Below, one piece after another: positions 10,936 through 20,294 of a stretch of 64,000 nt of DNA. Made by a program: the position numbers and the translations under genes. The notes under the pieces were generated by a model. It was given only the letters and a program-made list of their open reading frames with translations. It had not been told where the DNA came from and made no database searches. The stretch comes from Diogma glabrata (lineage: Eukaryota > Arthropoda > Insecta > Diptera > Cylindrotomidae), in contig OY856188.1 in assembly GCA_963693315.1 (NCBI GenBank), positions 195,062,322-195,126,321 of the forward strand. The letters run 5' to 3'. The stretch's first letter is position 1; each line of letters opens with the position of its first letter.

Positions 10936-12445
10936 TCCAATATCCCATATCTCATATCCCATATCCCATATCTCATATCCCATATCCCATATCCCATATC
11001 CCATATCCCATATCCCATATCCCATATCCCATATCCCATATCCCATATCCCATATCCCATATCCCATATCCCATATCCCATATCCCATATCCCATATCCC
11101 ATATCCCATATCCCATATCCCATATCCCATATCCCATATCCCATATCCCATATCCCATATCCCATATCCCATATCCCATATCCCATATCCCATATCCCAT
11201 ATCCCATATCCCATATCCCATATCCCATATCCCATATCCCATATCCCATATCCCATATCCCATATCCCATATCCCATATCCCATATCCCATATCCCATAT
11301 CCCATATCCCATATCCCATATCCCATATCCCATATCCCATATCCCATATCCCATATCCCATATCCCATATCCCATATCCCATATCCCATATCCCATATCC
11401 CATATCCCATATCCCATATCCCATATCCCATATCCCATATCCCATATCCCATATCCCATATCCCATATCCCATATCCCATATCCCATATCCCATATCCCA
11501 TATCCCATATCCCATATCCCATATCCCATATCCCATATCCCATATCCCATATCCCATATCCCATATCCCATATCCCATATCCCATATCCCATATCCCATA
11601 TCCCATATCCCATATCCCATATCCCATATCCCATATCCCATATCCCATATCCCATATCCCATATCCCATATCCCATATCCCATATCCCATATCCCATATC
11701 CCATATCCCATATCCCATATCCCATATCCCATATCCCATATCCCATATCCCATATCCCATATCCCATATCCCATATCCCATATCCCATATCCCATATCCC
11801 ATATCCCATATCCCATATCCCATATCCCATATCCCATATCCCATATCCCATATCCCATATCCCATATCCCATATCCCATATCCCATATCCCATATCCCAT
11901 ATCCCATATCCCATATCCCATATCCCATATCCCATATCCCATATCCCATATCCAATATCCCATATCCCATATCCCATATCCCATATCCCATATCCCATAT
12001 CGCATATCCCATATCACACATCCCATATCCTATATCCCATATCCCATATCCCATATCCCATATCCCATATCCCATATCCCATATCCCATATCCCATATCC
12101 CATATACCATATCCCATATCCCATATCCCATATCCCATATCCCATATCCCATATCCCATATCCCATATCCTATATCCCATATCCCATATCCCATATCCCA
12201 TAACCCATATCCCATATCCCATATCCCATATCCCATATCCCATATTCCATATCCCATATTCCATATCCCATATCCCATATCCCATATCCCATATCCCATA
12301 TTCCTTATTCCATATTCCATATTCCATATTCCATATTCCATATCCCATATCCATTATCTCATATCCCATATCTCATATCCCATATCCCATACCCAATATC
12401 CCATACCACATATCCCATATCCCAAACCCATGTGCCATATCTCAT
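10936..12445. repeat. CCCATAT heptamer satellite, ~215 units
   Basis: The 7-bp unit CCCATAT is repeated for about 1.5 kb. From about 10976 to 11951 I see no interruption at all (about 139 units). After that, single changes appear (CCAATAT, CGCATAT, CACACAT, CATTCC), increasing to the right edge. Three units give 21 bp with no stop in any of six frames, so the long open frames here (for example 10882-12447 plus and 10924-12369 minus) are artefacts. The minus strand is GGGATAT repeated, that is GGG runs with 4-nt loops, a G-quadruplex consensus. It lies in intron 6 of the host gene. Confidence 0.95.
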
Positions 12446-12615
12446 AGACCATTTCCCATGTCCCCATATCCTATACGACTATACCTTATATCCTATATCT
12501 CATATCGCATATCTCATATCTCAAATCCCTAATTCCATATCTCATATGACATATCTCATTTCCCATATTCCGTTACCCATATTCCATAACCCAATTCCCA
12601 TATTCCATAGTCTAT
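12446..12615. repeat. Degenerate right edge of the heptamer array
   Basis: Units such as CCATTTCCCATGTCCCC, CATATCTCATATCG and CATATTCCATAAC fade out by about 12610. The open frame here is repeat-derived. Confidence 0.7.
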
Positions 12616-13242
12616 TGTAAAAGAACACTAGATACGCGATACGCAAAAGCGGTATCAAGACACAAAACCTTATTTTGAACAAAACTGTGGCCAAAGCCAT
12701 CTTGTCAAAGCTGTGGTTATTTAGATGAAATTGTATATCTTGGACGTAACGATGCCAAGGGTTGTTTTGGACTATTTAAGCGAAATGCTAACAGTAGAAC
12801 TAAATATGTAACAACATCTAGGAGCATATCGTCTATGAATCTGACTCCTGACAACTACGAAACCAAAAGTATAGAAAGTTTAAATAAATCCGGACAGATA
12901 CCAAAGACAGTGTTACTGCCTCAGATTATTCTAATTCCAGGATAAAAAGATCTATTCACACTTTACAAAGCATTAGCACAGTTTAGGCTAACCTATGGAT
13001 GGAATAGTTCGATACAAGAGTTTAAACAACAAATATGGGGAGTGAAACTTAGAGATTCAAAAACTTCTTAGTTGCTAAGTGTAGTCTATTATAACGGTTA
13101 AAAATTATGTTAATCAATTATCGTCTTATAACCAATCGCAAGTCGCAACTAACTTCATAGTTTGTGTTGTATATTTGTTTTGTACCGTTTGTTTTTTTTT
13201 TGTCAAAACCAATGTCTTTTTCTTGCTTGCTTTTATTTATAG
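12616..13242 (+). other. Last part of intron 6
   Basis: From 12616 to 13080 base composition is more balanced than nearby and may be an old transposon fragment, but no protein match was recognised. It ends in a long T tract and GCTTTTATTTATAG at 13242, the acceptor for exon 7. Confidence 0.4.
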
Positions 13243-13357
13243 TCATGGAAGTAAATCTAAGGCTTTATCATATCTCAGGGATATACCAGCTGATCCAAGT
13301 TTACCAGTTATTCGTGAAGGTGAACTTAATGTTAAAATAACATTTATTGATGGAAAG
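13243..13357 (+). CDS. Host gene exon 7: start of PH domain
   Basis: Phase 2 in, phase 0 out, GTAAAA donor. It encodes HGSKSKALSYLRDIPADPS, then LPVIREGELNVKITFIDGK. EGELNVKITF is the first beta strand of a PH domain and IDGK the loop before strand 2, continued in exon 8. In this family the PH domain binds phosphoinositides or small GTPases and recruits the GAP to membranes. Confidence 0.75.
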
Positions 13358-13419
13358 GTAAAAAATATTATAAATTTAAAACCCTAATGTTTTTTAACTA
13401 TTATTTTTTTTTGTTACAG

Positions 13420-13512
13420 CGATCTCAAGATAGATCATGGAAAACAGTTTGGGCTGAAATTCGTGGAAATAAGTTAAAGCTGACAATTCATCGTGAAGGA
13501 AAATTGAATCAG
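13420..13512 (+). CDS. Host gene exon 8: PH domain strands 2-3
   Basis: Only 62 bp after exon 7, with a textbook acceptor (TTTTTTTTGTTACAG) and GTTAGT donor, phase 0 in and out. It encodes RSQDRSWKTVWAEIRG, then NKLKLTIHREGKLNQ: the W-K-x-V-W-x-x-x-R-G pattern of PH strands 2-3. The remaining PH strands and the C-terminal helix are missing and must be in a later exon. I found no plus-strand continuation up to 64000. Confidence 0.75.
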
Positions 13513-14060
13513 GTTAGTTTTCTTTTTTTATATTATAGCTAATGATTTTTGTACTCATATATGTGTGTCAAATGTTGTCATATTATCATAATTTTCATTG
13601 CGTAATAATAAATTTGACAATTACTGTTGAGTTACTTGAAATAATTACTTATTACGATTTCCTCTTTAGTGTTACTTTAGTTTATGTCGTTTTATTAATT
13701 ATTTTGACGGTTTGTCATAGTTGTATTTTTATTTGTGGAATATGTGTGGTGTAATGAGAATGACAATGAAAAATTGTATGTACGTTATGCTTCGTTAAAG
13801 ATGATTTCTTTTGGGATTTTGTTAATTGTGTTAAAGTTATGTTATAATTTAAAGGTTTTTTTGGTTTGTATGTATAAAATTTGTTACGATTATGACTTGT
13901 TATTCGAAAAACGATTAAGAAGTAATTGGTGGTTAGTAATCTACGTTTCAACAAACGATAATTGTGATCCGACTCTAGTTAAGTTATTTGCGTTGTACAA
14001 TTATAGCGTATATAAATGTTTAATTCATTTTTAACTTACTGGTATTACTTAAGATGTTTT
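13513..14060 (+). other. Start of a giant intron
   Basis: AT-rich sequence after the exon 8 donor. Open frames on both strands (13542-14034) have no coding character. Nothing else is seen. Confidence 0.4.
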
Positions 14061-14580
14061 TATTTACTAATGAAAAGTTCGGTTTAGTGCTCCATACTTT
14101 CCTAATGTTTGCAATCCGTTCCCGTGAATCTAGGGTCTCTATTTTACCGTGAGTTTTTGCTATTTTTTGCGAACGTTCTTTTCATCTTAGCTGACGCTGC
14201 TATAATATGTTTAATGTCCACGTGTACTGCCTAACTTAGCAGCAACTAATCCTCTTCTTCCGTAACATCAGCGATATTGTCTAGATATATATCTTTGAAT
14301 AATCCGGCATTCTTTCTAACCATTTCCGCGTCCAAAGCGCATGTTGTTCCTGGTGTATTATCAGTAAAATCTAAAGTCTGTAAGTCGCTCTAGATGCCTC
14401 TAGCTCTTTCTATTTCTACTAGGAACTACTATGCACTGTTAAATGCCATATCGGAAGCTGAAGTTATTTCCTACCACCTATCAACAGTTGACCTGAGTCC
14501 TCATCTCTACGCTTCACGATTTTCCGCTTACTAACTTGAACTCCAGAGTTTTGAATTTTCTGGAGGGTTTTTTTTATGCT
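14061..14580. other. Unclassified sequence of balanced composition
   Basis: Noticeably less AT-rich than its flanks and full of stops on both strands, so probably an old transposon relic. I could not assign a family. Confidence 0.3.
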
Positions 14581-14599
14581 TAGCATGGTTTGAGGTTAA

Positions 14600-14830
14600 A
14601 CGTTCGTCAGGATTGGCACCCTAATCGCGAAGAAGTTCAAACATAACCTAATATCTATCTCACTGCATTCATGCCTCTGTGGGTGGTTCAGTCTCTCTAG
14701 TTGACATTCTGAACAATGTTTGGGAAAGCGGATCTTCGTCCGGAATCTAGCCTGGCACCCTTGAGTTACAAAACTAGCACCTTAACAACTAGGTTACAAC
14801 GGTGACCACAAGTCTCTCTGGTTCAATGTA
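14600..14830 (-). repeat. tRNA-derived SINE-like sequence
   Basis: On the minus strand a tRNA-like head lies near 14808-14735. The A-box-like part is TAACCTAGTTGTTAAGGTGC and the B-box-like part GGCTAGATTCCGG, with spacing close to that of a tRNA gene. The cloverleaf is incomplete, so this is a SINE head or tRNA pseudogene, not a working tRNA. Its 3' end is not defined. Confidence 0.4.
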
Positions 14831-14839
14831 CTGAAACAC

Positions 14840-15859
14840 AAAGGACCGAGGACGACTAAGTAGCATTGTGAATTAGGAATAGAGTTAAGATGGTGGTTTA
14901 ATCTATTAATCTAAAAGCCCCCTGTTTTCATACATGTAACTCTTTTAATAATCGTCCACATTTGCACATTTTATCTCTTACATATTCAAAAACACAAATA
15001 AATAATTGCATATGTCATTATAAGTTCCTTGAACTTTTCGTTCACGAACAAAGCTTCCCATAAAAACAATTCAATCAAACTTATGAGAACTTCTACATTG
15101 TTGAATTATGAATAAAAAATTTTCTTTTGTGATCAAAAAACTCTCTTATAATTTCTTATACATGATCATCGATCAACAACATAATATATAATTATGATCG
15201 TCTAAAGCTATAACTATTAATTAGTTATTAATTTTTAATTTTTTGTTATTATAAATTAATATTCATTTCGAGACATTACAATTCGTAATATGAAAAAATA
15301 AAAAAAGAATAAATTATCTCTACATGTAATTTCAATAAATTGACGTCAAAATGGTGCTAAAGTTCTAAAAATTAGGATTCTTCCATTTTTGTTGGCATTC
15401 CATTGACTAAATATATTTTGCCAGATTGGAAATTATCGGATTTTGAAAATAATAATCGAACACAATAGCAAAAAAATAATTTATTTATTTAATTTTCCAT
15501 TTTTTAAACCTTTATTTAAACGCCAAATTTATAAATATATTTTTAAATTAAAATAAGAAAGCGTATCACCTATATATTACTGTAATTACTAAAGAAAATC
15601 GATCTTATAAAAAAAATTATTATTATTATTATTACTAACAAAGTTTTTTAAATTAAATTAAATATAAGAATATAAAAAACCAAATAAAAAATTTTATTAT
15701 TATAAATAATTATAATTTATTTGGTTTACGTTTATGTTAATTTATGGCATAAACCTATCATGGATTTAATTGAGTGAGGAAATGGATATTTATTTACACA
15801 AAAAATAACTATTTTGTCGATAGTTTTTATGTAATATTTTTATTTATGTTGAATTAATA
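14840..15859. other. AT-rich intron sequence
   Basis: No gene. It contains a short ATT trinucleotide run near 15620. It ends at the AATA target duplication of the LTR element. Confidence 0.4.
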
Positions 15860-16556
15860 TGTTACGTTTTTCCCAAACTTCCTTCGAATTGGCCTTACTC
15901 TCAATTCGATAAACGTAAATCCCAATCTCTTCTGAGTTCGATCACTGATTAGTAAGCACAAACACTAGGTTTTATTAAGTATTCAACTCCTTAATTGTTC
16001 CACAACAACAGGAAACAATACAGCAAACAATATTCCTAACTAGAATATTCTTCCAACAGCTTCGAAACTCCAACGGTTTATTGTAGAAATTTCCAATTCA
16101 CAACGTTCAAAATAATACACAAAATATTTCTATTTAATAACACTTATAACTTTATTTACAAAAACTTTACACAAAAACTAATTTAAAGATCACTTTTATA
16201 ATTTTTAACTTCACAATCGCAGGTTTAAAATAAACTAATTTTTACATTAAATTTCACTTTACTGTCGCAGGTCTAAAATAAAACTAATTCAAAACTACAA
16301 TAGGTAATTTTCTTATATACCTTCTGCAATACTTCTAGATAATTCGACATCACTTTCCAGAAACCTTGAGAAAATATTAGAACATTCGATTATTTTACGT
16401 TATGTTGATTTGATTCATAAAATCGTTTATGTTGACCCTATTTCTAAGAAGAGACAACAACAACAATATTCATTTCATTAATTTGTCTGTTGTGTTTTGT
16501 TGATTTTATTTTCCTGGAAGTGACCGTAATCGTCTAGATTTTTCTGAATCGTAACA
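15860..16556 (-). repeat. 3' LTR (in element sense)
   Basis: 697 bp, bounded by TGTTACG and CGTAACA, almost identical to 18962-19658. The visible differences are ACATTAAATTTCAC here against ACATTTAATCTCAC in the other LTR. Confidence 0.9.
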
Positions 16557-16569
16557 TTACCCTCCACTT
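16557..16569 (-). promoter_or_regulatory. Polypurine tract before the 3' LTR
   Basis: Element-sense sequence AAGTGGAGGGTAA directly abuts the LTR start TGTTACG, the position of the plus-strand priming site. Confidence 0.6.
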
Positions 16570-16572
16570 AAG

Positions 16573-16591
16573 CCTGTTCGTCCCGAACAGG
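16573..16591 (-). other. 8-bp stem hairpin between stop codon and purine tract
   Basis: CCTGTTCG and CGAACAGG pair around a 3-nt loop. It falls between the ORF stop (16594) and the purine tract. In related elements this part often still encodes the end of Pol, so it may be a leftover of the deleted pol gene rather than an active signal. Confidence 0.45.
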
Positions 16592-16593
16592 AT

Positions 16594-18927
16594 CTAGATC
16601 TCTCCTCCAATTGTTGAATCCAAACATTTTTTTTTTCTTTTTCTATTTCCCAGGCTGTTTAGAATTACTTCCGGTTCCTTTCTAAGTACTGGGCCATTAC
16701 CTTGTTTTATGTCAGCCCACCGTGATGAGTAGGGATTCTCATTATTTCTAAAGTGCTTCTTAGCACTTCTCTTTGGGAGTTTCACAATGCCATGTCTCCG
16801 AACCATTCTCATTTTCAGCTGCGATTCATCCCCGTTTGCAGCTATTTGAACCACCTCTTTTACATCGCTCACCTCGTTATGGACTTGGACCTGTTTCCTT
16901 TTTAACTTTCGGTGTTTGTTTAAACGTCTGCGTCGGTTGACGTTTCTTTCCGTCATCTGTTTGGATGATGGTTCTGGATTTTCATCTGCACTGCATAGTT
17001 TCTCATCGCTACCAATATCTGTTGACTCTGCCTTATTCACAAGTAGTGGCATCTGAACATTATTAACCTTTAGGATCCCACATCCAAAATCGAAGACTAA
17101 TCCCTTCGCCTTCATGAAGTCCATCCCTAAAATGACTTCATCCATAATGTCTGCCACTAGCACCTCTTGTTGATAGCAGTTGTTTCCCAATTTTATTTCA
17201 GCGATTCTTTTACCTTCTATTTCAGCGCATTCTCCAGTTACTGTTCGGAGTTTCAATCCATCTGATGGTTCCAAAACACCGTCAATTAAACCTTTGCGAA
17301 CGAATGTTCGAGCTGAACCTGTATCCAGTGTCATGAAGCAACCTTTACCTTCAAGTTGTCCGTTGATACCCAATCTTTCACCATTTACCGCAATTCTTGA
17401 AATTGGAATGTAGGCTGCATTCTCCTCACTTTTTGGCTTTACAGTTGCACCTTCAACAGGCTTCCGTTGAATAGGAGACGAAGATCTATCACGCTTCCTG
17501 TTCCAGAAGTCCTGTGAGATATGGCCCGATTTCCTACATATCCAGCACAGGAGTTTTCTACTGCTGTTCCTGAACCCTAAGTGCTCCATTTCTTCGGCTC
17601 CTCTGTTCTTCACAGAAGACGACAATCTGTCTGCTTCCCCGTTTGTCTTGCACTCCCGTGCCATGTGACCCTCTTCATCACATACCCAGCATCTGATGTC
17701 GCTTCTATCTCTGTGTGCCAAAACTTCCCCTTTGATGTTCCCCTCTACATTCCTTTTTCTGCATCCACCAGATGGCATACACATCCTCTGTACCATCTCA
17801 TATTGCATTGCGTATGCGACAGTTTCATGGAAAGTCGCCTTAGGTGTAGTCATTACTTTCATCCTGGTTTCTGGATCTCGGATACCATCTGTAAAAGCCT
17901 CGATCTTCATTTTCTCCATAAAATACGGTGGATTATTCGAGTGTGCCAAATGTACAAGCCGTTCTACTGCCGACGAATAGTCCTGAAGGCTTTCTCCATT
18001 CCGTTGCAAGCGACCCTTTAACTCGATCCTGTATAATTCCTTTTTATGGTCGCTGCCATATTTTCGTTCCAATGCATTCATTACTTCAGCATAACTTTTG
18101 CGATCGTTTTCTGGCACTGCCTGTAATGCTTCAGCTGCTTCACCCTTTAGCGCAACTATTAATGCAGCAAGACGATTTTCTGCGTTCCAAACATTCTGAT
18201 CTGCTGCGGTTTCGAACTGGAACTTGAAGATGCCGAACGAGGTTGTTCCATCGTATGATGGTGGTTTTAGTTTGATATTTGCTACTTGATGTACCACCTG
18301 GGAAATAACTTTAGTCGTTTCAACGTCCTGCAACCGTTTTTCGAAATCATCAACTTTCGATAAAACCTTATGCTCAAAATCTTGAATTTCACTTTGAATC
18401 TTCTCGACTTTTCCATCAAATGCCGTCGAGATTTGGAGAGGTTTCTCATCCATAATTTGCTTGACTTCATCGCGATTTAAAGCTAATTGCTGGCTGATTG
18501 TTTCACTAATTTCTTCTTTGTTAGCAGCCATTTGTTGATTGATGTTACTGATTTCTTCCTTAGTTGCAGCCATGTTATTGTTGACTATTTCCAGCTGTTG
18601 ATTGATGTTGCAGCTTTGTTGATCAAATTTTTGATTCATATTCAAATTCATCTGTTGCATCATAGCCATTAACTGCGTAAAATCACAATTTGCAGGTGGC
18701 AATGAGGTAGTTGTTTCGGCAACAGAACTTTTCTCTTCATCAACTGCTACTGCATCATTATTTGTCGTGACTCTTACAAACTGGTAACTTTCCACTTCTA
18801 TTCCACTGGCTTCCAAAGCTTCTCGAAGCCGAATCATTAATTCAGTTTTGTTTCCACTTGTTGACAATCCACGTTGTTCTAGTTCTTTCTTTAACTCAAG
18901 AACCTTCAATTCACTTAATAAAACCAT
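16594..18927 (-). CDS. Gag-protease polyprotein with SAP domain
   Basis: An intact 777-residue ORF. Residues 1-45 form a SAP-like helix-turn-helix (LSELKVLELKKELEQRGLST, then GNKTELMIRLREAL), possibly DNA-binding. Residues 90-215 are a coiled coil with INQQ/NKEEIS repeats. Residues 215-400 are the Gag core (KPPSYDGTTSFGIFKFQFET). The knuckle near 412, CWVCDEEGHMAREC, is complete CCHC; the second near 460, CWICRKSGHISQDF, lacks the last Cys. The protease has LDTGSARTFV (active Asp near 534) and ILGMDF near 598. A basic tail of about 150 residues (RRRRLNKHRKLKRK) follows and ends at GGEI. Reverse transcriptase would normally follow the protease, so an in-frame pol deletion joined to a pol-derived tail is my reading. 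The start is the first ATG after the 5' LTR. Confidence 0.85.
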   Translation of the reverse strand: MVLLSELKVLELKKELEQRGLSTSGNKTELMIRLREALEASGIEVESYQFVRVTTNNDAVAVDEEKSSVAETTTSLPPANCDFTQLMAMMQQMNLNMNQKFDQQSCNINQQLEIVNNNMAATKEEISNINQQMAANKEEISETISQQLALNRDEVKQIMDEKPLQISTAFDGKVEKIQSEIQDFEHKVLSKVDDFEKRLQDVETTKVISQVVHQVANIKLKPPSYDGTTSFGIFKFQFETAADQNVWNAENRLAALIVALKGEAAEALQAVPENDRKSYAEVMNALERKYGSDHKKELYRIELKGRLQRNGESLQDYSSAVERLVHLAHSNNPPYFMEKMKIEAFTDGIRDPETRMKVMTTPKATFHETVAYAMQYEMVQRMCMPSGGCRKRNVEGNIKGEVLAHRDRSDIRCWVCDEEGHMARECKTNGEADRLSSSVKNRGAEEMEHLGFRNSSRKLLCWICRKSGHISQDFWNRKRDRSSSPIQRKPVEGATVKPKSEENAAYIPISRIAVNGERLGINGQLEGKGCFMTLDTGSARTFVRKGLIDGVLEPSDGLKLRTVTGECAEIEGKRIAEIKLGNNCYQQEVLVADIMDEVILGMDFMKAKGLVFDFGCGILKVNNVQMPLLVNKAESTDIGSDEKLCSADENPEPSSKQMTERNVNRRRRLNKHRKLKRKQVQVHNEVSDVKEVVQIAANGDESQLKMRMVRRHGIVKLPKRSAKKHFRNNENPYSSRWADIKQGNGPVLRKEPEVILNSLGNRKRKKKCLDSTIGGEI

Positions 18928-18942
18928 TATTAATAGCTAACT

Positions 18943-18960
18943 AATCCGCCGATGTCACCA
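18943..18960 (-). promoter_or_regulatory. Primer binding site
   Basis: One base after the 5' LTR end (CGTAACA), the element-sense strand reads TGGTGACATCGGCGGATT. TGG pairs with a tRNA 3' CCA. The priming tRNA was not identified. Confidence 0.6.
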
Positions 18961-18961
18961 A

Positions 18962-19658
18962 TGTTACGTTTTTCCCAAACTTCCTTCGAATTGGCCTTAC
19001 TCTCAATTCGATAAACGTAAATCCCAATCTCTTCTGAGTTCGATCACTGATTAGTAAGCACAAACACTAGGTTTTATTAAGTATTCAACTCCTTAATTGT
19101 TCCACAACAACAGGAAACAATACAGCAAACAATATTCCTAACTAGAATATTCTTCCAACAGCTTCGAAACTCCAACGGTTTATTGTAGAAATTTCCAATT
19201 CACAACGTTCAAAATAATACACAAAATATTTCTATTTAATAACACTTATAACTTTATTTACAAAAACTTTACACAAAAACTAATTTAAAGATCACTTTTA
19301 TAATTTTTAACTTCACAATCGCAGGTTTAAAATAAACTAATTTTTACATTTAATCTCACTTTACTGTCGCAGGTCTAAAATAAAACTAATTCAAAACTAC
19401 AATAGGTAATTTTCTTATATACCTTCTGCAATACTTCTAGATAATTCGACATCACTTTCCAGAAACCTTGAGAAAATATTAGAACATTCGATTATTTTAC
19501 GTTATGTTGATTTGATTCATAAAATCGTTTATGTTGACCCTATTTCTAAGAAGAGACAACAACAACAATATTCATTTCATTAATTTGTCTGTTGTGTTTT
19601 GTTGATTTTATTTTCCTGGAAGTGACCGTAATCGTCTAGATTTTTCTGAATCGTAACA
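18962..19658 (-). repeat. 5' LTR (in element sense)
   Basis: 697 bp with the same ends as the other LTR. It should carry the promoter for the 777-codon ORF, whose ATG is 34 nt beyond it. Confidence 0.9.
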
Positions 19659-19662
19659 AATA

Positions 19663-20290
19663 GATATAATTATTTATTTTATTGGTAAATCGTATTTTAA
19701 TGTGATATGATGAGTGATTTATAGGAAATGTTGGTAATTTTGGTTTTCGGTTGGTAGATATTCGAATTGGTAATTTTATATAACTTCATTTAAGGTAAAT
19801 TAAATTTGTATTGGTCATTCAAAAGTTTTTTCTATGAGACAATAATAATGACTTTGGATTTTTTTATCTGAAAATGTATTCAAGAAAGAAGCTTGCATGG
19901 AACAAACTCATCAGTTGTGGACCGGTTGTTTCCTTTTGTAGAAAAAATACCTTCATTTCTCAAAGAATCGAACGATTCAATTGTCCATCTCGTTTTATTT
20001 AGGATAAACATTATCTTTTCTAACTGATCTGTTTTAGGGGCTAACTGGAGTAGGTAGGAAATATATCAGTCGTTAAACGTTCAAAAACATGGCATGTTTG
20101 AAAATGTTCCTAGCACGGCAAATATGTTAGTTTTTGCTTCTCAATTTTTTGCCTTAAACTTTTTGAAATCAAACCTAAGAAAAATATATTTACAGAATGA
20201 CTTTCGAACACTTCTATTCACAAAGCGTATAGCGTATTTCATTTCGCATACTATGTCAATAGCTAACGCCACGTCAGAATACTATCGCCA
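19663..20290. other. AT-rich intron sequence
   Basis: No gene or repeat recognised. The short ORF at 20094-20294 has no features of a real protein. Confidence 0.4.
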
Positions 20291-20294
20291 ATAG

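Larger units (their letters stand above)
1706..13512 (+). other. Host gene model: eight internal exons, ARHGAP21/23 (RhoGAP19D)-like
   Basis: Eight plus-strand exons join without a frame break: 1706-1800, 1873-1929, 2052-2273, 7834-8205, 8523-8727, 9381-9563, 13243-13357 and 13420-13512. Exit phases 1,1,1,1,2,2,0,0 match the following entries, and every intron is GT-AG. Together they give about 445 codons: low-complexity Ser/Arg, Asn and Gln-rich sequence, then the first half of a PH domain. In the known family, PDZ, PH and RhoGAP domains act on Rho-type GTPases at membranes, junctions and the cytoskeleton. The PH type (EGELNVK, RSWKTVWAEIRG) and the RRVSYLRAT motif before it point to ARHGAP21/23, recalled from memory and not searched. 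Neither PDZ nor RhoGAP is in view. Introns 3 and 6 are swollen by repeats; the others are 62-653 bp. It could be another PH protein, but a real spliced host gene is likely. Confidence 0.7.
15860..19658 (-). mobile_element. Young Gag-protease-only LTR retrotransposon
   Basis: A complete 3799-bp element with 697-bp LTRs (15860-16556 and 18962-19658) that begin TGTTACG and end CGTAACA. It is flanked by the 4-bp target duplication AATA (15856-15859 and 19659-19662). Reading both LTRs side by side I find two differences, near 16250 and 19350, so insertion was recent. Sense is the minus strand: primer site, a 34-nt leader, one 777-codon ORF, a purine tract, then the 3' LTR. The ORF holds SAP, Gag, zinc-knuckle and aspartic protease regions but no reverse transcriptase, RNase H or integrase. 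The 4-bp duplication and protease type suggest Ty3/gypsy. It must rely on enzymes from another element. Confidence 0.9.

Noticed and set aside
10936..12445. CRISPR array or telomere repeat
   Set aside because: No spacers separate the repeats, the genome is eukaryotic, and CCCATAT is not a known insect telomere unit such as TTAGG. It is flanked by unique intron sequence on both sides.
10882..12447. Long plus- and minus-strand ORFs of 341-521 residues
   Set aside because: Products of the CCCATAT heptamer, which has no stop in any of six frames.
17180..18227. Plus-strand ORFs of 77-146 residues
   Set aside because: Antisense shadows of the intact Gag-protease ORF.
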